From Thermoflexibacter sp. (lineage in GTDB: Bacteria; Bacteroidota; Bacteroidia; Cytophagales; Thermoflexibacteraceae): DNA of 11,169 nt. The notes below the pieces were generated by a model that was not told the DNA's origin, ran no database searches, and saw nothing but the letters and a program-made list of their open reading frames with translations. Both the position numbers and the translations under genes were made by a program. Of the stretch, positions 1 through 7,625 are shown piece by piece; position 1 is the first letter of the stretch; each line of letters starts with the position of its first letter. The stretch spans positions 1-11,169 of the forward strand of contig JALOMS010000093.1 in NCBI GenBank assembly GCA_025455345.1. The letters run 5' to 3'.

Positions 1-956
1 TTTTTGACTGCCTCCTGTTGCATTTTGTTTTCTAACCATGCCGACAAATCTCTCGCCTCATCTGCCCAAGAAACAGGCTCTGGAACATCATATTCATCGT
101 CAATTGGTAATTGATGGAGTAGGTCTGAAGGTGTCTTAAAATCCATGTCCTTGCTTGCCAAAATCAATTCGGGCAACTGCTCCAAAAAAGAAAAAATACC
201 TGTTTCTTTGCGCTGATGTTCACCAAATGTTTCGTAATCTAAAAAAAGATTGACCGAGCCATTATCTGTTTTGCCTATCCACTGTGCAAACTTTTCGGCA
301 GATAAGGGATATTCTGACCAGTTCTTGTCCGAAAAACGAAAGGCAATATCATCAGAAAGCACATAATTTTTTAATAGACATTTTACTTTTTGAGCATTTT
401 TAGCCCTATAAAGCAAGGAACGATTGCGACCACCGAGCAGTCTATCTACGCCTTCACAAAGCACTCCTTCAAATCCCAATTTTTCTATAACTTGCGCTAA
501 ATCATTACTGTATATCAGTTCCGTATTGCGAAAAACCTTTGGATACTTGCCAAATAAGGAATAAATCTTGTTGCTATGCTTACGGACTTGTCGTTCAAAC
601 TCGCTTTGAGAATATAAAAAACTCAAAGAATGATAATAAGTTTCTGCCAAAAACTCTACACATTTGGTCTGTGCTAACTTTTGGAAAGAAACCAAAACGT
701 CTGGGCGGTACTTCGCAAACTGTTCTATGGCACATCCAGAAATAGAAAAAGTAACTTTAAATTTGCCTTTATATTTCTTAATGAGCTTCAAAATGAGTTT
801 GTTAGTGGGCAAATAGCACTTTTCTGCAATGCGATTGAGCAGGAGTGCATTTTTCTCTTCGTATTCGTAACTGTGGTCTTCCCCTATTTGAAAGAAAGTA
901 TATTCTTTCAGCCGAAAGGGTTGATGGATTTGGAAATAAAAACAAACGGAGGTCAT
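1..956 (-). CDS. Glycoside hydrolase family 57 (alpha-amylase-like), C-terminus beyond left edge
   Basis: Reading the minus strand from the ATG at 956-954 gives 318 uninterrupted codons with no stop before the window edge, so this is the N-terminal part of a longer gene. Family GH57 enzymes are retaining hydrolases or transferases acting on alpha-glucans. Visible GH57 hallmarks are the HQPFRL motif near the N-terminus (residues 11-16), an FSISG segment (70-74), FRNTELIY around Glu146 (the expected nucleophile) and DYETFGEH around Asp240 (the expected acid/base). Both catalytic residues are therefore present. An in-frame TAA lies at 1007-1005 with no other ATG between, which fixes the start. 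No signal peptide is visible, so a cytoplasmic role in glycogen or maltodextrin turnover is likely (inference). The family assignment is firm; the exact substrate is not. Confidence 0.9.
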   Translation of the reverse strand, partial: MTSVCFYFQIHQPFRLKEYTFFQIGEDHSYEYEEKNALLLNRIAEKCYLPTNKLILKLIKKYKGKFKVTFSISGCAIEQFAKYRPDVLVSFQKLAQTKCVEFLAETYYHSLSFLYSQSEFERQVRKHSNKIYSLFGKYPKVFRNTELIYSNDLAQVIEKLGFEGVLCEGVDRLLGGRNRSLLYRAKNAQKVKCLLKNYVLSDDIAFRFSDKNWSEYPLSAEKFAQWIGKTDNGSVNLFLDYETFGEHQRKETGIFSFLEQLPELILASKDMDFKTPSDLLHQLPIDDEYDVPEPVSWADEARDLSAWLENKMQQEAVK

Positions 957-1150
957 ATTTGCTATCTGTTTATTGGAATAAACACAAGTTAGAAAAAATA
1001 TCTTTTAGTAACAAAAATAGAATGATAGTTTTCTATGCTGATTTTCTTAAACTACTCTTTAGAATAGGTCAATATCACTCTTTTTCACATCTTAAAACCC
1101 ATGAGTAAAATATCATCAGTCTGCTCTTGGTAATAGTATGCAAAGATATT

Positions 1151-1180
1151 TTGAAAATTAACTTGTTTTTTGTTTTTTTG
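1151..1180 (+). promoter_or_regulatory. Candidate Bacteroidota promoter for the AGMO-like gene
   Basis: A TTG at 1151-1153 is followed after 19 bp by TTTTTTTG at 1173-1180, resembling the Bacteroidota TTG / TAnnTTTG arrangement but lacking the TA of the -7 element. It would start transcription about 15-20 bases before the ATG at 1205. A very similar block precedes the histidine kinase gene at 3263-3294, which strengthens the call. On the minus strand of the same spacer, TATTTTTG (1019-1012) and TATCTTTG (1148-1141) are possible -7 elements for the divergent GH57 gene, but neither has a TTG at the right distance. Confidence 0.4.
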
Positions 1181-1204
1181 TAGTAAAAAACCAATAGACA
1201 AAAA

Positions 1205-2491
1205 ATGGAGCAGTACGGAAAAATTTTATTGATTGCCATGCCTATATTTTTGGCGGCAGTTTTACTTGAAAAGTGCTATGGATGGCTCAGGGGTAAAGAC
1301 ACTTATCGCAATATGGATATGATTTCAAGCCTTAGTTCGGGCATTACCAATGTTGTCAAAGATGTATTGGGCTTGAGTGTTTCTATTATCGCATATAGTT
1401 ATATGGTAAGCAAGTTGGCTATTTTCCATATCGAGTCCACCATTGTTGTAGTTATCATTGCTTTCATTGCGCTTGATTTCCAAGGATATTGGGTGCATAG
1501 GATTGCTCATCAAATCAACTTTTTTTGGAATAAACACGCCATTCATCATAGTAGCGAAGATTTTAATTTAGCCTGTGCCTTGCGTCAAAGTATTTCTTCC
1601 TTTGTCAATCTATTTACCTTTTTCTTATTGCCTGCCGCTATTTTGGGTATTCCCGCCGATGTGATTGCGGTAATAGCTCCTATACACTTATTTGCTCAGT
1701 TTTGGTATCATACCCAACATATCGGCAAAATGGGTTTCTTAGAAAAAATCATTGTTACACCTTCACATCACCGCGTACACCACGCAATAAATCCTGAATA
1801 TTTGGACAAAAACCATTCTCAGATTTTTATTATTTGGGACAAACTTTTTGGTACATTCCAAGAAGAACTGCCCAATGTTCCTCCTGTATATGGCATTACG
1901 CGCCCTGTTGATACTTGGAATCCAATTAAGATTAATTTCCAGCACCTTTGGTTATTAGCCAAAGACGCTTGGCATACTTCCAATGTTTGGGACAAGTTCC
2001 GAATCTGGTTTATGCCTACTGGCTGGCGACCCGCAGACGTAGCAGAACGCTATCCTGTAAAAAAAATAGAAGATGTATATCATTACAAAAAATACGAACC
2101 ACAGCACTCCCCCTTATTGAGTGTATGGGCTTGGTTACAATTCACAGCCGTTACATTATTAGTATTTTATTTCTTTGGCAATTTAGGCACTATCAGTTCT
2201 CCTTATATTTTTGTATATGGTGGTTTTATTTTCTTGTCAGTATATAGTTATACCGAACTCATGGACAGAAACCCCTTTGCGCTTGCATGGGAAACAATAA
2301 AAAACTTGTTGGGATTATGGTTTATGATATATACAGGAGATTGGTTTGGGCTAAGTGCTAACCTATTTGATGCAGGGAAATTTGTCTTAGGCGCATATTT
2401 TATTTTGGCTACCTTAGTTACTGCTTATTTTGTATTTTTTGAAATCCGCAATGACTGGAAGGCTTCAGGCAAAATTGCATGGAGATTATGA
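1205..2491 (+). CDS. Fatty acid hydroxylase superfamily membrane oxygenase, alkylglycerol monooxygenase-like
   Basis: The 428-residue protein is an integral-membrane di-iron oxygenase of the sterol desaturase / fatty acid hydroxylase superfamily. The histidine clusters are complete: HRIAH (98-102), HAIHH (111-115) and SHHRVHH (187-193), with further histidines at 161, 169 and 172. The stretch HHSSEDFNLACALRQS (114-129) is characteristic of the alkylglycerol monooxygenase (AGMO/TMEM195) branch, which cleaves ether lipids using tetrahydrobiopterin; overall length is also close to AGMO (about 445). Hydrophobic segments near 7-24, 48-68, 78-95, 133-160, 308-325, 333-350 and 393-412 fit a multi-pass protein. 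The position after the first HxxxH is Gln103, where AGMO has Glu. The gene stands alone: divergent from the GH57 gene and ending 22 bp from a convergent glycosylase. There is no Shine-Dalgarno, normal for the phylum. The superfamily is certain; the substrate is not. Confidence 0.88.
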   Translation: MEQYGKILLIAMPIFLAAVLLEKCYGWLRGKDTYRNMDMISSLSSGITNVVKDVLGLSVSIIAYSYMVSKLAIFHIESTIVVVIIAFIALDFQGYWVHRIAHQINFFWNKHAIHHSSEDFNLACALRQSISSFVNLFTFFLLPAAILGIPADVIAVIAPIHLFAQFWYHTQHIGKMGFLEKIIVTPSHHRVHHAINPEYLDKNHSQIFIIWDKLFGTFQEELPNVPPVYGITRPVDTWNPIKINFQHLWLLAKDAWHTSNVWDKFRIWFMPTGWRPADVAERYPVKKIEDVYHYKKYEPQHSPLLSVWAWLQFTAVTLLVFYFFGNLGTISSPYIFVYGGFIFLSVYSYTELMDRNPFALAWETIKNLLGLWFMIYTGDWFGLSANLFDAGKFVLGAYFILATLVTAYFVFFEIRNDWKASGKIAWRL

Positions 2492-2513
2492 CATACGTCG
2501 TTTTCCTATTTTT

Positions 2514-3146
2514 CTAATTTTCTTGTCGAGATTTGATATAATAATGCCATAGCAAGTAAGTAGCGATAGAACGATACGGTTTTGCCTCATCTGCAAAATT
2601 GAGTATTTCATCTCTTGAACCGTTCTCAGAAACTAATCGCGCTTGTTTGAGGGCTTTCACTATCGCTAAATCCCCAGCAGGGAAAATATCTAACCTATGC
2701 AAACTCAATAGTAAATAAACATCAGCAGACCACTCCCCCAGTCCCTTGACCTTGGTGAGAGCAGTTCTTATTTCATTATCTGTCTTTTGATTGAGCGTTT
2801 CTATAATGAGATTTTTATTTTGGATTTCATACGCCAAATCTCTCGCATAAATCGTTTTTTGGCGGCTAAAATAACATTCTTTCATCTCCATATCCGTCAA
2901 TTCAAGCAATTTTTCAGGAGTAACTTCTCCCAATTTTTGCAATAATCTATCGTATGCCGCCTGCGCCGAAGCCAAAGAAACCTGTTGTTCTAAGATAATT
3001 TTTAATAGAGTAGCAAAATTAGGCTCCCTATGCCAAAAAGGAGGATATCCGTACTGCTGGACAATCAATTGATAGAAAGCATGCTGTGCGACTAATTTAT
3101 CTACCAGTAACGGCAGAGTTTCTTCTGTAAAAGTATTGATAAGCAT
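2514..3146 (-). CDS. AlkA-type DNA-3-methyladenine glycosylase (HhH-GPD family)
   Basis: This 210-residue protein is a base-excision repair glycosylase that should remove alkylated purines from DNA. The helix-hairpin-helix lies at about 129-145 (KVKGLGEWSADVYL), followed by the PAGD motif with the catalytic Asp159 in the usual spacing after the hairpin. The segment KIILEQQVSLASA (49-61) is the conserved helix of the HhH-GPD core. There are no four cysteines for an iron-sulfur cluster at the C-terminus, which argues against EndoIII or MutY. It lacks the extra N-terminal domain of E. coli AlkA (282 residues) and matches the shorter AlkA-like proteins common in bacteria. The gene is monocistronic, convergent with the upstream oxygenase gene and divergent from the kinase gene. 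The exact lesion spectrum cannot be read from sequence. Confidence 0.9.
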   Translation of the reverse strand: MLINTFTEETLPLLVDKLVAQHAFYQLIVQQYGYPPFWHREPNFATLLKIILEQQVSLASAQAAYDRLLQKLGEVTPEKLLELTDMEMKECYFSRQKTIYARDLAYEIQNKNLIIETLNQKTDNEIRTALTKVKGLGEWSADVYLLLSLHRLDIFPAGDLAIVKALKQARLVSENGSRDEILNFADEAKPYRSIATYLLWHYYIKSRQEN

Positions 3147-3212
3147 TGGTTTATATAAAGATTAAGGTAATATTTTATTTACTATTTTATCACTCATATT
3201 TATTAGCAGGTA

Positions 3213-3220
3213 CAAAAGTA
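3213..3220 (-). promoter_or_regulatory. Candidate -7 element (TACTTTTG) for the glycosylase gene
   Basis: On the minus strand TACTTTTG matches the Bacteroidota -7 consensus TAnnTTTG and lies about 67 bases before the ATG at 3146. No TTG sits at the expected 19-21 bp upstream (the nearest is about 31 bp away), so this is a weak call. Confidence 0.3.
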
Positions 3221-3262
3221 TAAAAATCGTTTATAGACTAAATAAATTATTCAAGACTTAAT

Positions 3263-3294
3263 TTGAAAAAATTAATTGTTGTCTTGTTTTTTTG
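3263..3294 (+). promoter_or_regulatory. Candidate promoter for the histidine kinase gene
   Basis: A TTG at 3263-3265 is followed after 21 bp by TTTTTTTG at 3287-3294. The layout and surrounding bases (TTGAAAA, then TTAA, then TTGTTTTTTTGTA) closely resemble the block before the gene at 1205. If it is used, transcription would start near 3300, downstream of the TTG codon at 3276, giving a leader of roughly 145 bases before the ATG at 3447. Confidence 0.4.
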
Positions 3295-3446
3295 TAAATT
3301 GCATAGCTTCTACTAAAATTTTATACCGTATATACTCTTTTATTCTTATATCAAGAATAGCATACAAACAAATCCTTCTTAAATATTGGTCATACTCAAA
3401 TATTTATATTATAGTTTCATTGAATTATCGTACTAAAATAGATTTC

Positions 3447-5849
3447 ATGAGCAAAGAAGAAGAATTATTAGCCGAAATTAAAAAATTAAAATTTGAGAAC
3501 GAACTACTTTCTGCCCAAATCAAATTAAAAGGAGCAAATGTGAATAATCATCATGCTCCTAATCATTCTTTTCATACCCTCGAACAATTAACCTCTTATA
3601 CCATTAATCACACCAATGATATGATTTGTTGGGTCAATGAAAAGGCAGAAGTTGTATATGCGAATGAGGCTCTTTGTAATCAATTAGGCTACCAACGCAC
3701 CAGCGCACTTGGCTTCAAAATCAATGATTTGGATACGAACTACAATCCTGATACTTGGAAAGATTTTTGGAAAAACTTGAAAAGTAATACTTCTATCAAA
3801 TACGAATCCGCAACTCGTACCAAGCAAGGAGAACTCATTCCAACAGAAATCACCGCTAATTTTTTTATTTTTGAAAATACAGAATATAACTGTTCTTATA
3901 TAAAAGTTATTACCGAACGAAAGCAAGCCCAAGAAAAAATCAAAGTCCAAGAACTTAGAGAAAAAGCACTCATCAAAGCAATTCCTGACCATATCATATT
4001 AATGAATGAAAAAGGACTTTACATAGACTTCCGAAAAGGGCGAGGAATTACCAATACGCCCGAAGAAAGTCTAATAGGGACTAATATCTATGAGGCAAAT
4101 TTCCCTAAAGATATAGCAGAACTTATTGTAAATCATGCCAATAAAGCCATAGAAACAGATGAGGTACAGACCATAGAATATAGTTTGGATTTCCCTAATA
4201 ATTCTCACGTATTTTTTGAATCTCGCGCTGTTCGCTATGCTTCCAACTTGGCTTTCCGAATAGTTAGGGATATTACAGAGCGAAAACAAGCCGAAGAAAA
4301 GATAAGAATAGAGGAAGAAAGAAAAAATGCACTCTTGAGAGGAATTCCTGATATTATTTTTATCATGGACAACCAAGGTAACTACTTGGATATGAGAGGA
4401 GGGAATAATTTTGGATTCATGACAGAGCGGCAAATATTAGGAAAGAACATCATAGATATTATGCCTGTCCACATAGCCCAACTCATTCTTGATGCCAACC
4501 AAAAAGCCATAGAAACAGGAGAAATCCAAACGATAGAATACGAACTATCTTATGCAGATACAAGCAAACATCACTTTGAATCTCGCTCTCTCCAATATAG
4601 TAGCAATCAAATTTTGAGGATTGTACGTGAGGTTACACAAAAAAAGCAATATGAGGAAAAAATAAAAATTCGCGAACAACACAAGAGAGCTATCTTACAA
4701 GCCATCCCTGATATGATTTTTATGATGAGCGAACAAGGAGATTATTTGGACTTTAGAGGTGGACGCGGAAAAGTATTTATCAACCCAGAAACCATCATAG
4801 GCACTAATATTTTAGACTCTAACGTACCCAAAGAAGTAGCCCAACTCATTTTAAAAGCGAACCAAAAAGCCATAGAAACAGGTGAAGTTCAAACCATAGA
4901 GTACCAACTACTTTTCTCTGATGGATTTATGCGCCACTACGAATCCCGCTCGGTCAAATACAGTGATAATCAAATCCTTAGAATAGTTAGAGAAATTACA
5001 GAAAGTAAATTGGTGCAATTAGAAAAGAACCAGCTTTTGCAAGAAACACAATTGCTTAACGAAGAACTCAGAGCAAGCGAAGAGGAAATAAGACAGACCT
5101 TAGAACACACCATAGAATTAAAAGAAGAAATAGAAAAAAGAGAAATTGCTCTCTTACAAGTTAATGAAGACTTAGTCATTCAAAACAAACAATTATCTCA
5201 TTACCGCCATATTGTTTCCCACAATTTACGCTCTCCTGTTGCCAATATTTTAGGGCTAATTAACGTATTCAAAATGGGTTTGTTTTCCCAAGAAGAAATG
5301 CCTCTTATGCTCGAAAAACTCCAAAAAGCAGTCAATAAGTTGGACAATATTTTATTTGACCTGAATGATGTACTCTCCCAAACCCAAATCATTCAAGAAA
5401 ATAAACAACTCATAGATTTGGCAAAAGAAGTCCAACACGTAGAAAATACTTTGAAAATGCAGATTTATCAAAGTAATACTAAGATTGAAACAGATTTCTC
5501 AAAAATAACTCAGATATATACCTTAGAAAGCTTTATAAGAAGTATTTTTCAAATATTAATCAGTAATTCCATCAAATACTGCAAAGAAAATCAATCGCCT
5601 TCTATATTTATCAGTAGCAAGCAGTTAGACAATTATATTTGTATTTCTTTCAAAGACAACGGATTAGGCATTGACCTAAAAAAATATGGAAATGATTTAT
5701 TCAATTTATATAAACGTTTTCATCCTCACATCGAAGGCAAAGGCGTAGGGCTTTATTTGGTCAAAACACAAGTAGAAATGTTAGGTGGGAAAATAGAAGT
5801 AGAAAGTGAAGTGGGCAAAGGAACAACCTTTAGTGTTTTCTTAAAATAA
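3447..5849 (+). CDS. Soluble multi-PAS sensor histidine kinase
   Basis: From the ATG at 3447 this is an 800-residue protein without transmembrane segments or signal peptide, so a cytoplasmic sensor. Order: a short N-terminal coiled coil (1-28), PAS1 (about 44-160), three mutually similar PAS units (about 173-293, 294-413, 414-521), a long coiled coil (about 522-588), then a dimerisation/phosphoacceptor region with SHNLRSP (His592), and an HATPase_c domain with N-box Asn707, G1 DNGLGID (737-743) and G2 GKGVGLYLVK (764-773). All catalytic boxes are intact. There is no receiver domain, and no response regulator gene lies in the window, so it is an orphan kinase here. The longer frame back to a TTG at 3276 adds 57 residues with no family character; MSKEEELLAEIKKL reads as a genuine start. 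The signal sensed by the PAS domains is unknown. Confidence 0.93.
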   Translation: MSKEEELLAEIKKLKFENELLSAQIKLKGANVNNHHAPNHSFHTLEQLTSYTINHTNDMICWVNEKAEVVYANEALCNQLGYQRTSALGFKINDLDTNYNPDTWKDFWKNLKSNTSIKYESATRTKQGELIPTEITANFFIFENTEYNCSYIKVITERKQAQEKIKVQELREKALIKAIPDHIILMNEKGLYIDFRKGRGITNTPEESLIGTNIYEANFPKDIAELIVNHANKAIETDEVQTIEYSLDFPNNSHVFFESRAVRYASNLAFRIVRDITERKQAEEKIRIEEERKNALLRGIPDIIFIMDNQGNYLDMRGGNNFGFMTERQILGKNIIDIMPVHIAQLILDANQKAIETGEIQTIEYELSYADTSKHHFESRSLQYSSNQILRIVREVTQKKQYEEKIKIREQHKRAILQAIPDMIFMMSEQGDYLDFRGGRGKVFINPETIIGTNILDSNVPKEVAQLILKANQKAIETGEVQTIEYQLLFSDGFMRHYESRSVKYSDNQILRIVREITESKLVQLEKNQLLQETQLLNEELRASEEEIRQTLEHTIELKEEIEKREIALLQVNEDLVIQNKQLSHYRHIVSHNLRSPVANILGLINVFKMGLFSQEEMPLMLEKLQKAVNKLDNILFDLNDVLSQTQIIQENKQLIDLAKEVQHVENTLKMQIYQSNTKIETDFSKITQIYTLESFIRSIFQILISNSIKYCKENQSPSIFISSKQLDNYICISFKDNGLGIDLKKYGNDLFNLYKRFHPHIEGKGVGLYLVKTQVEMLGGKIEVESEVGKGTTFSVFLK
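3963..5006 (+). repeat. Three tandem PAS-encoding repeats, about 360 bp each
   Basis: Three units of 120-121 codons follow each other inside the kinase gene. Each begins with an [AG]IPD motif (residues 178, 299, 419) and contains a KAIET motif (233, 353, 474) followed by QTIEY, then an FESR/YESR motif and an RIVR motif. Resemblance persists at DNA level: AAAGCCATAGAAACAG occurs at 4143, 4503 and 4866, spacings of 360 and 363 bp. This indicates internal duplication rather than independent PAS acquisition. Confidence 0.9.
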
Positions 5850-5935
5850 GTCTTTGTATCGATAAAATTTATAGTAATTTGTAAATCAATAGATTAAAAA
5901 ATAATCACACATTTTATCCCACAAAACCATACAAC

Positions 5936-5968
5936 AAAAAAGCCACATAACATCTATGTGGCTTTTTT
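5936..5968. terminator. Bidirectional intrinsic terminator between kinase gene and rplW
   Basis: A perfect 14-bp stem, AAAAAAGCCACATA (5936-5949) with TATGTGGCTTTTTT (5955-5968), encloses the 5-base loop ACATC. The A-run and T-run make it functional in either direction. It lies 86 bp after the kinase stop and 18 bp after the rplW stop, so it ends both convergent transcripts. It also shows that the ribosomal transcript is meant to stop after rplW. Confidence 0.95.
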
Positions 5969-5986
5969 ATTCTATTTGTAATAAAA

Positions 5987-6274
5987 TTAGGCTTCAGAAT
6001 AAAAATCAATGATTTCTCCTTCCGCTAATTTCACAATTGCCTTCTTGTATTTGGGCTTGCGACCTTGAGCAACGCCAGATTTAGTAAAACGTACTTTTTT
6101 CTTTCCAGCAACCACCATTGTACGTACACTATCCACATTCACACCATACATTTGCTCAACGGCTTTCTTAATCTGGATTTTGTTAGCTTTTACATCTACT
6201 ACAAATCCATATACGCCTTTCTCATTCATTTTGGCAACTTTCTCAGTCAATAAAGGTCTTTTTAAAATTTCCAT
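5987..6274 (-). CDS. rplW: 50S ribosomal protein L23 (uL23)
   Basis: The 95-residue protein has the usual bacterial length. The N-terminal ILKRPLLTEKV (3-13) is the L23 signature, and the basic segment GKKKVRFTKSGVAQGRKPKYKKA (57-79) is the family's rRNA-binding loop. L23 binds 23S rRNA domain III at the peptide exit tunnel and docks trigger factor and SRP. It is the last gene of the rplC-rplD-rplW transcript: rplD ends 15 bp upstream and an intrinsic terminator follows 18 bp after the stop. In most bacteria rplB follows rplW, so its absence here is notable. No Shine-Dalgarno is seen before the ATG. Confidence 0.98.
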   Translation of the reverse strand: MEILKRPLLTEKVAKMNEKGVYGFVVDVKANKIQIKKAVEQMYGVNVDSVRTMVVAGKKKVRFTKSGVAQGRKPKYKKAIVKLAEGEIIDFYSEA

Positions 6275-6289
6275 TGGATTTAAAGTATT

Positions 6290-6919
6290 TTAGTTGGCTA
6301 ACATTTGATTAATCTTTTCTACCGAACCTTCACAAAGTATAAGGTTTTGAGCATGAAGTATATCATGAGTATTCAAAGAATCTGCTGTTACTACTTTTGC
6401 ATTTTGCAAGTTGCGAGACGAGAGATATACATTAGAATTGTAGTTTGGTACTACTAACAATGTTTTTTTATCTGCTAACGAAAGTGCAGAAAGTAATTGG
6501 AGATATTCTTTGGTTTTTGGCGCAGCAAAAGAGAAGTTTTCCAATATAGTAATTGAAGATTCTTTTGCCTTATAAGCCAAAGCTGAGCGTCTTGCCAATT
6601 GTTTCAATTTCTTATTCAATTTGAAGCTATAATCTCTCGGTCTTGGTCCGAAGATTCGTCCTCCGCCTTTGAATTGAGGATTTTTTACACTACCAGCACG
6701 CGCCCCGCCTGTACCTTTTTGTTTCTTTAATTTTTTTGTAGAACCAGAAACTTCATTACGTTCTTTTGATTTGTGTGTTCCTTGTCTTTGATTTGCCAAG
6801 AACTGCTTCACATCTAAATAGATGGCATGATCATTTGGCTCGATTCCGAAAACAGCATCTGATAACGTAACTACTTTACCTGTTTCTTTTCCACTTGTGT
6901 TTAATACTGCTAATTCCAT
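6290..6919 (-). CDS. rplD: 50S ribosomal protein L4 (uL4)
   Basis: At 209 residues this is a standard bacterial L4. The long basic loop that reaches into the exit tunnel is present: KQKGTGGARAGSVKNPQFKGGG (66-87) followed by FGPRPRDY (90-97). The N-terminal MELAVLNTSGKE matches the family in Bacteroidota. In E. coli L4 also represses its own operon by binding the S10 leader; the leader before rplC here appears to be only about 40 bases, so that mechanism is unlikely in this transcript (inference). It lies 40 bp after rplC and 15 bp before rplW, so cotranscription is expected. The gap to rplC has no recognisable promoter. Confidence 0.98.
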   Translation of the reverse strand: MELAVLNTSGKETGKVVTLSDAVFGIEPNDHAIYLDVKQFLANQRQGTHKSKERNEVSGSTKKLKKQKGTGGARAGSVKNPQFKGGGRIFGPRPRDYSFKLNKKLKQLARRSALAYKAKESSITILENFSFAAPKTKEYLQLLSALSLADKKTLLVVPNYNSNVYLSSRNLQNAKVVTADSLNTHDILHAQNLILCEGSVEKINQMLAN

Positions 6920-6959
6920 TTTCTTTCAGGAGTTTAATAGTAGAATTTGTTTTCAGGAA

Positions 6960-7580
6960 TTATTTCTCGATAAGTAAGAAGGAGTTTTTTGCACCTGCTA
7001 CCGAACCACTAATTACCAAAAGATTTGCTTCTGGAATTACTTTCAAAATTTTCAGGTTTTGAGCCTTTACTCTTGCATTACCCATACGACCAGCCATACG
7101 CTGACCTCTAAATACCCTTGCGGGGAACGAACAAGCACCATTAGAACCAGGGTGTCTCTGACGGTTGTGCTGACCGTGAGTTTGTCCACCTACCCCACTA
7201 AAGTTGTAGCGTTTGACAACACCTTGGAAACCTCTACCTTTGCTTGTACCAATGACATCAACAAAATCACCTTCGACAAAAACATCAGCTATAGTAAGCG
7301 TATCTCCTAAGTTTACGCTCTTAGCAAACTCTTTGAATTCTGCTAATTTACGTTTTGGAGTAGTATTCGCTTTTTTGAAGTGACCCAACAGAGGAGATGA
7401 TGTATTTTTTTCTTTTTTTTCTCCAAATCCAAGTTGGATTGCTTCATAGCCGTCTTTGTCCATAGTTTTTACTTGCGTAACTACGCAAGGACCAGCCTGT
7501 ACTACTGTGCATGCGACATTACGTCCATCGGCACTTATCACGCTAGTCATTCCGATTTTTTTACCTATGATACCAGACAT
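6960..7580 (-). CDS. rplC: 50S ribosomal protein L3 (uL3)
   Basis: The 206-residue protein begins MSGIIGKKIGMTSV and contains the L3 core KGRGFQGVVKRYNFSG (114-129) and RMAGRMGNARV (161-171). L3 folds around 23S rRNA near the peptidyl-transferase centre and is an early assembly protein. E. coli L3 carries a PrmB-methylated Gln150 in GSIGQN; the aligned segment here is GSNGAC (145-150), with Ala149 in that place, so that methylation cannot occur. This is the first gene of its transcript: a consensus promoter ends about 45 bp upstream, and beyond it lies the gldM terminator. rpsJ, normally next to rplC in the S10 operon, is not upstream. Confidence 0.98.
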   Translation of the reverse strand: MSGIIGKKIGMTSVISADGRNVACTVVQAGPCVVTQVKTMDKDGYEAIQLGFGEKKEKNTSSPLLGHFKKANTTPKRKLAEFKEFAKSVNLGDTLTIADVFVEGDFVDVIGTSKGRGFQGVVKRYNFSGVGGQTHGQHNRQRHPGSNGACSFPARVFRGQRMAGRMGNARVKAQNLKILKVIPEANLLVISGSVAGAKNSFLLIEK

Positions 7581-7625
7581 TGATTGAATGTTAAGTAATT
7601 AATCAATTATTAAATTTTTGGACTG

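Larger units (their letters stand above)
3147..3446. other. Divergent 300-bp spacer between glycosylase and kinase genes
   Basis: This AT-rich spacer contains no credible gene. It should hold the promoters for both flanking genes. An open frame continues upstream of the kinase ATG to a TTG codon at 3276, but its translation lacks any domain character and is best read as untranslated leader. No clear hairpin or riboswitch was seen. Confidence 0.6.

Noticed and set aside
539..1108. Several plus-strand open frames of 68-103 codons
   Set aside because: They lie opposite the well-supported GH57 frame or in its upstream spacer, overlap each other and have no domain character.
2492..2513. Terminator between the convergent oxygenase and glycosylase genes
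   Set aside because: The 22-bp gap has T-rich sequence but no inverted repeat able to form a stem.
3276..3446. N-terminal extension of the kinase from a TTG codon
   Set aside because: The 57 residues look like translated AT-rich spacer, TTG is a weak start, and a clear ATG with a coiled-coil start follows.
7581..7625. S10-type leader for L4 autoregulation upstream of rplC
   Set aside because: The stretch between the predicted transcription start and the ATG is about 40 bases with no convincing multi-stem structure.
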